Source: Tubulanus polymorphus
Lineage: Eukaryota > Nemertea > Palaeonemertea > Tubulaniformes > Tubulanidae
DNA length: 64,000 nucleotides
Reading direction: 5' to 3'
NCBI RefSeq assembly: GCF_964204645.1
Contig: NC_134031.1
Location: 19,031,307-19,095,306, forward strand
Positions 42,710 to 55,500 of the stretch are shown here, in pieces (the first letter of the stretch is position 1; the number at the start of each line of letters is the position of its first letter). Position numbers and translations under genes: made by a program. A model generated the notes under the pieces. That model was not told the origin of the DNA, did not search any database, and saw nothing but the letters and a program-made list of their open reading frames with translations.

Positions 42710-44626
42710 TCATATCAGTCGATCCCAGCATCGCGAATGTTTATATAATTTAAACGATGAATTCGGTGGCGCCGTCTGCAGTGGAGGTTCGAACGACGGG
42801 AGACCTTCGAGAACGAAACTAGCCGTCTCCGATTGGAGATCGCAATCGAAAAATTCCATCAAATCTGGTTCTTTAGATTTCTGATCCTACAATGATAATT
42901 ATTCTTATATTTCAATAAAAGATGAATCAATTCAGAGCACAGTAGTAGACTACACGCTTGATGGGTCAGCATGACGCAGATTCAAATAAAATTGTTTCAT
43001 TTTGTCATCCGGGGCTAATGATATTTAGCAGTAATCGGTTCTTGGCAACTGGTAAGTGGATAGGGGTATCTCCTGAACAAAATAGATATTCCAAATAATC
43101 AAAAGCATCAAAAATCCAATTCAAAAACAGTTCCAAAAAAATACTTCCAAACAACTGTAAAGAACATAAATTCAAATATTTCTAACCTTGGTTTTTGCAG
43201 AGATGAGTTTTGCGGCGGCTTCTGATTGTTTCGTTTTGTCGCGTTCTTTACGACGGATCAACTCCTCGGCCGGTAATTCCAGACTATTCAAACATGTGAA
43301 TGATTCAGGTTTATTCACTTTCATCGCTCCCTGTTAGAAACAGAAAATCATTTCAATTCATGTCAAAACATCTAAAAATACGAGGTTTACGATTGGTCTC
43401 TACTGCTTTTGGTACCTATGCCGGAAAAGCAATCTGTAAACCTTGAACCAGTTGCACATTTTAGATTTAAGACCGGAACCCAGTTCCACAGATGTGTCAC
43501 AGGGACGTGCAAGCCACTTTTATTTGACTTGCTTTTTGAAAACAATCAAATAATGCACTCACTTTTTCCTCAATTTCAGTTTTAATTGACAATTTCTTCA
43601 TTTTTTCTTCAACACGTTTTCGCACGTCGAGATCCTGTGTTTTTAATTGTTGTATTTCTCGCGTCACTTTCAACGTCGTTTGAAATTCCGGTTTTTTCAG
43701 TATGTTCTCGTCGACGGGGTAGAGCGATGGCTTGTCACGGTGAAGAACGTCTTCATTCGTCGTCGTCTTTCTCGATGCGCGATATTTCCCTTTTTCGCGA
43801 TGACAAAAATCATCCGATGATTTTAGCGATGTCGTCGCTGTATTCGCGATCGGTTTCAGTGGCCGTTGTTGTTTCCGCGAAACGACGCCATTTTCTACTG
43901 GTTTCGATTGTTGTTGGTCATCGATGGTGATGTCTAGGTCGCTATCGATCAGAAATTGCGGCTCTGTTGTAACGGCCGGTGAATTTTCTTTATCGTCATC
44001 AATGACAGTGACGTCTAACTGTGATGTATCTGTCAGAGCTAACGTATCGTCCAGCGTTCCGAGGGTTAAATCATCGTCAGCGGCGATGTCAACAATAGAA
44101 ATCTCGGTCATTGACGCGCCGCCGCTGCTGCTGCTTTCAGACACCGATGGAACATTAAAACGAACCTACAACAGATAAACATGTTTTTACAATACAACGC
44201 ACACATATGACACGATGGCGTATTTACAAATTCCCTGAGTTTTTTATGTTATACACACAATTGTAATTCATCCATTTAGTTTGAAATTACCTTTTGTGGT
44301 GAAAAACAGAATTACATGTTTTATGCATAATTTGTCAAATTTCCCGAGTTTTGATTTCCTGAGAATGTCCAATTTAAGGTTTAATTCTTACAAACCTGTT
44401 TAGGTGTATGGCCACTGCCACTGTCATTTCCCTTGTCCGGACTTTCTTCGATTATAGTTTTATCAGGCGTCAGACACAGATCAGGGTCCGGATGGTGCAT
44501 CATCACACCAGACAACGTGCCACCAGCCGAGACTGTACTGCTGATTATTGTCGGTACAGGTCGCTGAAAACTCGGAGCTGCTTCATCTCCGCCGAATCTC
44601 ATTCCAACAATAACGTTACTGGCCAT
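42710..44626 (-). CDS. PPP1R35: PPP1R35-like protein phosphatase 1 regulator
   Basis: Four exons on the minus strand: 44626-44396, 44165-43563, 43330-43187, 42886-42710, all phase 0, about 384 aa. The conserved part reads KPEFQTTLKVTREIQQLKTQ, DLDVRKRVEEKM, then NKPESFTCLNSLELPAEELI across the exon 2/3 junction, matching the pattern of PPP1R35 (a centrosomal PP1 regulator needed for centriole elongation). Splicing exon 1 to exon 2 creates KQVRF, a canonical RVxF-type PP1 docking motif. The N-terminal 250 residues are acidic, Ser/Thr-rich and probably disordered, longer than in vertebrates (about 250 aa in total). Identification rests on the short conserved C-terminal block, so it is less sure than its neighbours. 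Confidence 0.7.
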
Positions 44627-45350
44627 TTCCCTGTTTGGTAATAAAAATAATTGAATTTGAATTCAAATTGAGTAGAATTAGAAAGAATCTCGGACAAGCT
44701 GCCCCCTTTCAAAGCGATATCGAACAGTCTTATCGATCTAAATAGCACCCTGAAATACCTGAATTTATCTTTCTTTTTAGTCTATTACTCGTCAACTTCT
44801 GTCAATACAATTAAAAGGAGCATTTCAGCTAATGTATTGAGAGGATTCTGATTCGAAGATAAGCGCCTCCAAAAAGTGGAGGATGTCGAATGAAATTGTG
44901 TTTGGACGCTTGCCGCAGTAGGAACCACCAGCCTCCTTCGATAAACTCGCTTTCGAACCCAAAGGTGTAATCAGGTCAATTAATCAATCTATTTTCTTTG
45001 CCATTTTCTTTGATATTCTTTTTCGTTGACATATTGCTAACGTTATAATGCATTATTTTGAAATTTACCAGTGTCAATAAAGAAAATTGAATAGAATTGT
45101 CACTTGCCAGAGTGAGTTGTTTAAAATTAAAATATTTTTATGAAAAAATTCAATATCACTACGATTTAGATTTAATTCGCAGATGGTTGAAAATCCAACC
45201 ATATCAATTCTTTGTCAATACTGCTCTATTCTGTTATTTGAAATACTTTTCTAAAGATATTTGCATATTTCATTTACATAACGCTTTATTATATAATAAC
45301 CGAGGGACGATTCAGCCACGAGTTTCCACTTCGTTATAAAACACTTCAAG
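44627..45350. promoter_or_regulatory. Divergent promoter region PPP1R35-like / SDHB
   Basis: 724 bp separate two outward-facing ATGs. No core element can be named. The open frames inside are unrecognised. Confidence 0.4.
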
Positions 45351-48266
45351 ATGGCCGCTTTCGGTGCTCTCGCGAAATTTTCGCCAGCGAAAAAAGCTCT
45401 CATTCAGCTAAACCAGGTACAATTTATTCATATTTGACAAGCCATGAAACGGGCAGTTATTTGATGATTAAGGAATTCCAATTTTGCGGTTTTTTTCATG
45501 TGGGTAGGGAATTTATGTGCGCTTGAATCTATAGAAAATGTTTGACCTTCTGAAAAAACACAATCCATCCAAGGACAAGGTCGTAGAAAAATAAATATTG
45601 CGACGTCACCTTTAATTCTTTGGCAATTACTAGATTTGCTTCATAGTTAAAAGTGAAACGTTAATTTGTCTTACGAATTCTCAAAATATCACTTTTCCTC
45701 CATCCTCTGCACTGCAGCTGACCTTTTCCCTAATTTGGTTGGTGACTTGTTGAGACGTTTGCACCCATTCCCAGCCCCCCCCCCATGCGCCAGGGCACCT
45801 TGCTATGCTTAGAAAATAGTTAATTTCAACAATTTTTGAAATTTTCAGGTACGATGTGCTGCTACTGCTGCTGCAGCTGTGGCTCCAAGGATGAAGAAGT
45901 TTCAAATTTACAGATATGTAAGTTGTTGACAAGCTGTCCTGCTGACGGATACTTCTTACATCGCGTAGTTACGCAAGCACCAACCTCAGCTGTTCTAACT
46001 TTAGATTGAATCTTGTTAAAGTGAAATCACTTGATATTTTATTGTTGTTTTCAGAATCCAGAAAAACCCGGAGATAAACCTCACGTACAAACATTTGAAA
46101 TTGATTTGAATTCGTAAGTATTATCAAAAGCGAGGTGGCACCACTGACCTGAAAATTAAAGGCATAGAAAGAATTGAGTACAAAAAACCATGGGAAATTT
46201 TAGGGAATTTGATAAATTTTGCCAAAAACCTGGAAAACGCAGGGAATTCACTATATGTGATTAAATGAAATCTCGAAATTTCTCTGATTCACTGTTCACT
46301 TGGAAAAATCATGGAATTCTTAGCGGGTGGGATTTGGGTCTAAAGTTTCGAGTTGAGTTAATCAAGCTGCTGATATCAAGTAACAGTGAGTAAATGTTTG
46401 ATATTTGCTCTCTCTCTCTCTCAGGTGCGGTCCGATGGTTTTGGACGCGTTGATAAAGATAAAAACCGATTTGGATCCGACTCTGACGTTTAGACGATCT
46501 TGTCGCGAAGGAATTTGCGGATCTTGTTCGATGAATATCGCCGGTTCGAACACACTCGCATGTTTGGCGTAAGTTTCTATTTACCAGGGGCTGCAGTTGC
46601 TCAAAAAGAGGTTGAAAATAATGAAATACCATTGTGTAACAATGAACTGTGAATTGTCACAACTATGTTAATTATCTATTGGTTAACTAATCTGTAGGGA
46701 CCCTGCTAGAGTAATTGGGATTCGGTATCAAAGTCCAAAAAGTCTGAAAACTTCATTAAAAGTCTTTAAATTCTGGAATGACTGATTTGTAGGGACCCTG
46801 TTAACTCTTACAAACTGTTGAGCACCTGGTCCCCGATCTTTTGAGTGAGAATTGACGGATGTCTCATTTTGCTATTTTGCTTTTTCAGTGAAATTGATCA
46901 GAATTTAAGCAAAACGACAAAGATATACCCCCTTCCTCACATGTATGTGATTAAAGATTTAGTTCCGGTGAGTTAGAAATCAACGGACTGAAAATTGTAG
47001 TGATTTCTGAGGATCTTAAGTTAAGACCTGAGTTAGATCTGACTCGGTGGTCATTCATGAAATGCTTTAAGCTTGAAAGGGTCGGTAATAAGTATTTTGA
47101 GGTTGATTTCAAAATTCCGTTGGTAATAAGTATTTCGAGGTTGATTTCAAAATCCTGTTAGATGTGGAGGGACAAATAATGAACGTGACATCATTTTGAA
47201 AGATATTCCTTATTTCAAGATCAGAATGAACTATCATTTTAATGGCGAATCTCGATGAAACATCAGTTCAGTTTGGCGTTCGTGTTTTGTGTACGTGTTT
47301 TCTCGTTGACAGGATATGACAAATTTCTACGCTCAGTACCGATCAATTGAGCCGTACTTGAAGAAGAAAGACGTCAGCGAGGAGGACATCGGTAAAGAGC
47401 CGTATTCACAAACTCCGGAGCAGCGAGCGAAGTTAGACGGTTTATACGAGTGTATCCTGTGCGCTTGTTGCAGTACGTCGTGTCCAAGTTACTGGTGGAG
47501 CGGAGATAGGTATCTCGGACCAGCCGTTCTCATGCAGGCTTACAGGTCAGTGTGTTTTCCCCCCTGGTAAATTACATAAATACCATGATTTGAGCTGTAA
47601 AAGAAGTTGTGTATCCGATGAAATTTGGCTGTCTTCAATTTATCACTCTTTAATGTATATATCACTTAGAGCCATTCAATTTTACTGATTATGGCTACAC
47701 AGTCAGCCCCCGATATACCGTCCACATCGGTGCAGAACAATATTGGTGGTATAGAGAGTATAGTGGTATATCCGGGGGCGTTTTACTATGTATTTGTATA
47801 GAGTTGAGAAAACCTGGTGGTATGGGGGGGTGGCGGTAAATGCGAGGGCGGTTTATCAGGGGTTGGCTGTATTTACAATGAGAGGCTGAGAATAACTAAC
47901 TTACATCCTTATTGATATGAAATCGTGAATGCGAGAAATGTTGAATATGAATTATTTTGTGTTAATAGATGGATGGTTGATAGTAGAGATGATTACACGT
48001 TGGAGAGGATGAGAGAAATGGAAGATAAATTCTCGCTCTATCGGTGCCATACAATCATGAACTGTACAAAAACATGTCCTAAAGTAAGTAGTTTAAGAAC
48101 AAAACCAGGAGGGATGGTTCCACTCGGCGTTAACATCATTTGTTCTATTGAGATAAAAATCTTCTCAATCAAATTATTTCTATTCGCTCCTATTTTCTTC
48201 CAGGGATTGAATCCCGGTTTAGCGATCGGTGAAATCAAAAAGATGCTGGCCACGACCTCTCATTAA
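45351..48266 (+). CDS. SDHB: Succinate dehydrogenase iron-sulfur subunit, mitochondrial
   Basis: Electron-transfer subunit of complex II. Exons 45351-45416, 45849-45917, 46055-46113, 46425-46568, 46889-46967, 47313-47545, 47969-48083, 48204-48266, all in phase, about 275 aa (human 280). The N-terminus is Ala/Lys/Arg-rich and fits a mitochondrial presequence; the mature part begins near [20 protein letters not shown]. Cluster ligands are all present: [14 protein letters not shown]...TLAC for [2Fe-2S] and [12 protein letters not shown] with [14 protein letters not shown] for the [4Fe-4S] and [3Fe-4S] centres. The tail is [15 protein letters not shown]. Eight coding exons, as in vertebrate SDHB. 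The acceptor of exon 4 has an unusual pure (ct)n tract. Confidence 0.98.
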
Positions 48267-48400
48267 AACGGAACGGAGAGAACTTTCGAGGCGATATTTC
48301 GGAAATTGCGCGCGCATCATCGGTTTCGGCGCGACCGAGGCATTGCATTGCCGTAAATGTTGTTTCAAGTATATCACTAGGAAACGTTCGATATAGAAGG

Positions 48401-48406
48401 AATAAA
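48401..48406 (+). terminator. Poly(A) signal, SDHB
   Basis: AATAAA 135 nt after the SDHB stop; a further AATAAA occurs near 49137. Confidence 0.5.
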
Positions 48407-49539
48407 CTTTTAAAAATTTCTTGCAAGGTTTTACCATAACAAGTAGTTAACTGTACAGATGAACTTCAGTCAAGTCTACATAGCTGCCAACAAGTGATCA
48501 GTTATAACTTATTATTAGTGAGCAGAAGGGGATCAATCCAGAAGCAACCAATGTCTTAGGAGCAAATTTTTTAACGAGTCCTAAATGGGTAGTTTGATAT
48601 TTATAAAAGCAATAATTATGTGTACACCCTCACTATCATTGCACCATTTTTCTTTGTTGATGAAAAAAAATCACACTCAAAAAAGAAGAATTGTGCATCT
48701 TTCAGGGTTATTGAATTGGAAATACAAATAGGGACCCAAAAATATTTGAAATACCCAAAAAATAGAGATAACTTCCGAAATATGTCTACTTATCAGTTGA
48801 TGACTTGACTGCGAGTTCTACTGTAACGTCAATAATTTCCTATTTCAAAATGATTTTCAAATAGACTGTATATTTGTGCTATCCATGTGAAATAGAACAC
48901 TGCTTTATCCCGATACTGTAATCTTAACCACTGAGTTTTATTTATTTATTTACACTGATAGATAGTAACCACATATTGTAAATACACAGAAATAGACAAT
49001 TTTGCTTCCGTTTACATTTTGTATTGAAATGTAGTGCGTTAAACTTGTATGTGAAATTTTTTTTGTCAGAATTGATAAATGACCTGGCTGAGATATTTAT
49101 GGATATTGCTTGTACATTAGTTTTCCTGTGTAATCAATAAACAAGTAATCGTTATATGTTAAAATATTTCTTTAGTTGTTGGTTTGATTGTATTCCCACA
49201 AGTTGTGGATTAGGTCATGTAAGCGTCGGTGCTGACTTAGTAGGTGGTTTTTCAACAGAACGTGAACTCTTGATAAAAGGACTTACATTGTTGGGAGAGC
49301 TAAAGATAGTAAGAATCCGTAAGAACTAAGAGGGCAGCACTGTACGGTTAACGCTGTTCACTCATTTCCATTCCTACTGTGGCAGTGCAGCAGTATTTTC
49401 GTTTTCGACCGCTAGGATGGCAGCACCAAACGGTCAGCTTTTATAGATCATAGCTGTCAAATTTGAGGAGAGAATCGGGACCAAAGTTTGAAATGCGGAA
49501 TATCTGCTGCGATGAAAGTTAATAGGAGGCATTTTAGCG
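48407..49539. other. Intergenic between SDHB and the P5B ATPase
   Basis: AT-rich, no gene recognised. If the distal signal near 49137 is used, SDHB 3' UTR covers most of it. The ATPase promoter and 5' UTR must lie in its right part. Confidence 0.5.
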
Positions 49540-52500
49540 ATGGACCGCCGTATAGGTATGAGATATACTTAGAATTATTAGTCACTCTGTTCTTTTGTTT
49601 TATTCTTGTTGGATATCTTGTAATTCCTGTTCTCACACTATGGCTAATACTTAAAATGGTCTGAAGCCGAAACGTTCTTGCGCAAGAAATATATAGTTTA
49701 CTCTTCTATTCAAGTTTCTCTTTTTGGTTGCATTCATTGTGGGATTTCTCGCGTTTATAAACTTTGAATACTTCTTATTAGAAATTGATTTCAATTGTAC
49801 TGAAAGTTGAGTTGAATTCACAATTCCACTTTCCAAAATTAGCAAAACAGGTCTGACTATTGTAGTAGAATCACGCGGATGGCACAGAATCATATGACAT
49901 AGTTAACCCAGTTTCTTCTGACTCTAATTTTTTAATAAGTGGTCCTTTTATTAAATCATTTATGGCTTAACTTAGTCATTAACCTGTCTGTGGTTTAGTT
50001 TCACGATCGGATATTTTCACATGGTATAAGCCCATCCGATTAAAAAAAGCTTACCACCAACGATTAGGTAACTAACTAGGCTTAACTTTGCAGTGAGGGG
50101 CTTATGACGGCTGGGGGGTTGGAGTTGAAAATCAAGGCTGTCCTTCTCCCCTTGTAGTCTAGAACTTCATGAGTTCAGTGTACTAGCACTAGAAGGAAAT
50201 CAGCAACCTGTTAATCTTTCTTTAGTTCGTGTGAAAATATTGACATTGACCTCAATGTTTTCATTTCCTTAGTATATCTTATCATATCAAATTGTAGGAA
50301 ATTTGATAATTTTTTTAAGTCTTCAAATGCTGATAACAGAAACTCTAAAACTAGCTGAACTGTCGTCTACAACGTCGTGTTCTTATATTTTAGATTGTAT
50401 CAATAAATAAATTCTCGATTTTAGAATTCTTTTAATTTGTAAATCGTGGGTTTTGATCTTATTATCTGTTAACCACGTTTGAGTATGGTTATCGTACTAT
50501 CTAGCTGTTGTTCCTCAGGACAGTATTCAGACAAGCTGAACTGATATGTGTATGGTTATATTTCAGATGATAATAACTCATTGATGGATGGCCAGTTGTC
50601 TCAAATAAACCTCACAACTACAACAACATTAAACCCGGGCACTGATGAACATTTAGTACGTATAAAAATCTTTCAATTGAATATATGTAGAAATAGAACT
50701 GAATTATAGCACTGAAAATATATGAACTTTTTTACTGCAACATTGTTCAGTATAAGTTGCTAGAATAATTTGATAGTTAGCCAGAAAATGTTCTTGTTTT
50801 GGCTGCCCTTTGAAGTCATGCACCTCCTTTGATATACCTACATAGAATTCATACCATTCTTGTTCACATTTCTTACATGACAAATTCATCCTCCACAAAA
50901 GTTATATATGGATTCATCAAACCTTTCTATGATCTAACAAACTAAACTTGTAGCCCGAAAAATTTACATCATCGTCGTCCACTTGCAGGAATGTAAAGGC
51001 TACGCTGAAAATAAATGCAAGAGAGTTTTGTATTATATTTTGGTGGTTTTATCATGTGGAATATTATTACTGATCATGCATTGGAAACCAGAATGGAAAC
51101 TAAAACTAACCAAATCACTGTGTCCTCTTGTTTACGCCGATGCAGTTCTTCTGAAGGTAATAATCACAGTCACTGTTTCCTCGGAATTTTCTAGGGCGAT
51201 GAGTAAGTTATGTAACTTAGTCAAAATGCTGACACCAATTATCTGTACCTGATAATTTGGTCCTTTTACGTTTACGTGATGAAACAAATTTTTTGATTCA
51301 AGACTTGAATCTTCAACGTTTCAAGAAAACTGATGAATTCCGTAATTCATTGAGGTCTATTTTCTACTATTTCTACCGAGAAATTAAACTTATGTTTTGT
51401 CGGAATTGATGAAAAAATTAATATCTGTTTGAGTAGATATAGTGAGATGAGTACGACTCGTCTGAATACAGTAATTTACGTGGAATGTAAATTTTATTTT
51501 GTTAGGATCAGTATGGAACGCTACAGACTGAAGATATTATCAGTGTTTCTGAAGATGGAAAAAGGTACAGCCTTTGTTTATTAATCATTAAATTCATGCA
51601 CAATTTATTCAAAACATAAAACAAACAAAAAACGTGTCCTTCTTTGTTTCATTTTCGTAGGCTTCCAAACTCCAAAGATAATCTGAATTCGGACAGCAGC
51701 TATAATGACACTACCGCTCTGCTTGAAGAACATACAGTGAGTCGATTCTCTCCAAAACACCCCTAATAATCGCGAGAAAAAATCTGAAAGCAGTTGAAGA
51801 GTTTATCAGCTATATTTGTGAAGTAGTTGATGTATATATTTGGCAATTTATAGATATTCATTCTCGATTGAAATGAGAATGGAGGCATTACTTTTCATAG
51901 AGTATTAAATTTTTGCCTTTGGTTTTGCGATTACGTACTGAGCGCACGGTGCATGCAAATTTAACCCGAGTAATCTTATATCTGAAACCTGTGACCACGT
52001 TTGAAACATGTGTTCGCAGACAAATGCGGCGCAATAATCAATTCGCGTCTATTGTATTCATCAAACCGGAGTTTATTGAACGATTTTATGAATTTCGATC
52101 CACCGGGCACACGATGATTGTTACTGACCTGATTATTTTTTCTCAAATTATAGACTAAAAAGAATTATCGTACTGCGCATAACGTAAAGAACAACGCGGT
52201 TGCTTTTGAATCCTCGTCTAAATTTGTAATTCGTAAAAAACTGGTAAAATTTATCATATCGAGATGAATATTCAATTCGCTTCGATAGCAGTTCTAATTG
52301 ATTTTGGTGATTTTTTATTTAACTATTTCTTAAACTGGACCCTGTTCCACAGTTGTAAATCAAGATTTGACTCTTGCATTAAAAGAAACATTGAAAATTA
52401 ACTAATTCTATCTCTAACTCACAGGACCTTGGTTGTTTTATTTAACCAATCTTCATTGGCAGACGAAATGTATTTATATTGCACTTAAAACTAATACTGT

Positions 52501-55500
52501 GCCTACAGTGCCGGCACAGCAGTACCTTGAAAATTCTAAGTAATAGAAACCACAAAAATTCTGGATTCCCTTCAAATATTCTGAACCCACCCCTGGATGG
52601 AATCGTATCTTTTTATTACTTATAGCCTTCAGCATTACCCTCCCTTTCTGGGCCCTCTCCCTCTTTCATCATCTAGAGGGTAAACCCTAATTATCTGGGG
52701 TTGTTTCACCAACACTCTGAATAGGATTGAATCGGTACCAGGGCTGCAACTTAAGCTTTGAATTATCGAGAGAACTGTGGCATGTAGGATTTTTATCAGG
52801 ATTTGAGCATAATAGCAATATGGCAAATGGGTGTTTATTTAAATATGGTTTTAGAATTTTAATTCATGGTATTTAGGTTTTCACGAAATGCATGAAAAAA
52901 AAAAATCCTATGAAATATCCATGAATGACTGAATCTCGTTCGACCTCCTTTTTGAGGCTTTGAATAATTTTATCTAAAATTTCGTACCTATGTTCATATG
53001 TCTAAAATGTGAATTGTTTTATCTTTCTTCATTTTACAATAGGACCAATTTCTGCGATATTTCGACCATCATCGAGTTCGCTACATTTGGGAAGATGATC
53101 TGATGACTTTTAAACGACTCAAGTATGTGAAAACCTGCCTCAATTTCTTAGAATCGCTGTATCCATGATGAAGATGAATTGTGATTTTAAATGACCTTCG
53201 TTTTGATTTTGTTTATTTTCAGAGGGTTGGACGAGAATATGAAATGTTCGTCGTTCTATGAAAACTGTCCCGGTTTAACTGCGTCTGTGCAAGAACAGAA
53301 GTTATTGATCTACGGAGGAAATCGAGTCGACATTGAAGTGAAATCATACTTCTGGCTTTTCATACAAGAGGTAGAAAATTGCAACATGGGTTGGGAGATG
53401 GAGGGGAGGCCGGATGAGCAGGGGGTCGGGTGGGTTGACAGATGGGGGAGGAGGATGTGGCCTTCGATGTATAGTAATTTCTGAATAAGATTTTAAATCT
53501 GAAACGTTGTTGGAATGGTGCCCTAGTTGAATTTAGTGTCACACTATCAGTTACCTATATCGGGAAATTAGGGCCATCGTGTAAAATGTATCACATGAGA
53601 TAAATATTTATCATAATATTGAATGTATTTAACTATTGGCTGCTCGGGTCAATAACATCAGATAGAGCTCTAACATTAGATAGATAAAAACTTTTAATCG
53701 CTTAAGAAATCATATATTTCTCATATTTGACTTTATGTTAAAAGTCATATTTCTCAGTCAAATGTATACGGTATTCAAATGATCTACACCACATTGTCCC
53801 CCCCCCCCCATAATGTACCCTTATATTTTGATATGTTTCTTTAGAGCTAATTTCATTCTCATTTATTTATTACAGGTTTTGAATCCATTCTATATATTTC
53901 AAATATTCAGTGTTGTTCTGTGGGCGTTGGATAACTATTACTATTACGCCGGGTGTATTGTGTTTATATCGGCCGTTTCTATAGGAATATCTCTTTATGA
54001 AACCCGCAAGGTGAGCATCCAGTCCTTCGCTCAAAACTAACTCGTCTTAGTTCAGCACAGATTCTAAAGCTTTCTAAGCCACCATGGACCCAGTTCCACA
54101 GTTGTGAGTTAAGATTTGACTGAGAGTTTGAAACTCATTGAAAGTGAACTAATTTAACTTTAACTCACAACTGTGGAACTGGATCCATAGTTCTATGGTT
54201 AGTTAGTTACCTAATCATTGATAGTAAGGTTTTATAATCGGATGGGCTTATAACAATGTGCGATATTTGAAAATATCCATTTGTGAAACTACTGAGCTGC
54301 AGACAGGTCACTGACTAGGTTTATAGTTTGTGAAACTAGATCCTGAATTGCTCAGATTACTTTATTTTTTAAACAATCTTAGGAAAAAACTTGGCAAAAC
54401 TGTTTATCACAGAATTTTGATGGTATTTTAGTTTTATGGCTCATAATAATAATAATAATGACTGTTTAATCGATTGTATTCAGCAAAGCGTTACGTTGAG
54501 AGATATGGTGAAATCACCGGATGAATCATTGTTGGTATCTCGCGGCGACGGCACGTTTGAATCGACCAGTACGTCTCGTCTCGTGCCCGGTGATGTGATT
54601 ATTATACCGCAGCAAGGATGTGTGATGCAGTGCGATGCCGTCCTCGTTGCCGGCAACTGCATCGTTAATGAAAGCATGTTAACAGGTAAAATCCATGTCT
54701 GTTTGAGGAATTGAATTGTGTGTGACGAACCAGTAGGTGAAACACAGTGTGACTTCAAGCACTGACAAATTTCTACTTAGCGCAAAACTGACCACAAACA
54801 ATCGAAAAGAGAATCAATAGGATACTTAATTGATTCATTGCACATGATCATCACGCATCAGTTACTTTTTGTGGATAGCTTCCCAGCACCCGCTTCTGCA
54901 ATCTCGATATAATTTGACTTCATATTTTGACTTCAACTGAAGTTATTGGCCATTCTGAGGGTCTGGTTTCACTATAGAATATTGAAATTCCCGGTAGTTT
55001 TATGTTTTAACCCTAGCGTTTTTTGGCTGAGAACTATGGAACCTGGTTATTTGTGGTGAACTAAACATTTGGAATAAATAAAATTTCAACGGATGATATT
55101 TGTAATTTTCAGGCGAAAGCGTTCCGGTAACGAAGACCCCGCTGCATCACGATGAAGAGATCTACAATCCCGATATTCACAAACGACATACGTTATTCTG
55201 CGGTACTCACATCATACAAACACGTTACTACGGACAATCGAAGGTCACAGCAGTAGTCGTTCGAACAGGTATCGAAATAAAACTCTTCCCGCGGTTATAG
55301 GGTTGAAACCTGGCGCTGGTTTCATGAAACGAAATTTTTCTCTGATTTCTCATTATTAAGAATACAACAATACGATGCATTTTCCAGGATTCTCTACGGC
55401 TAAAGGCGACCTCGTACGAGCGATTCTATTCCCGAAACCGATGGATTTTAAATTCTACGAAGATTCGCTTCGATTTATCGGATTTCTGGCGTTGATCGCG

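Noticed and set aside
43586-44178. Sense-strand frames opposite the PPP1R35-like gene
   Set aside because: The minus-strand exons form a consistent spliced protein with conserved blocks; these are shadows.
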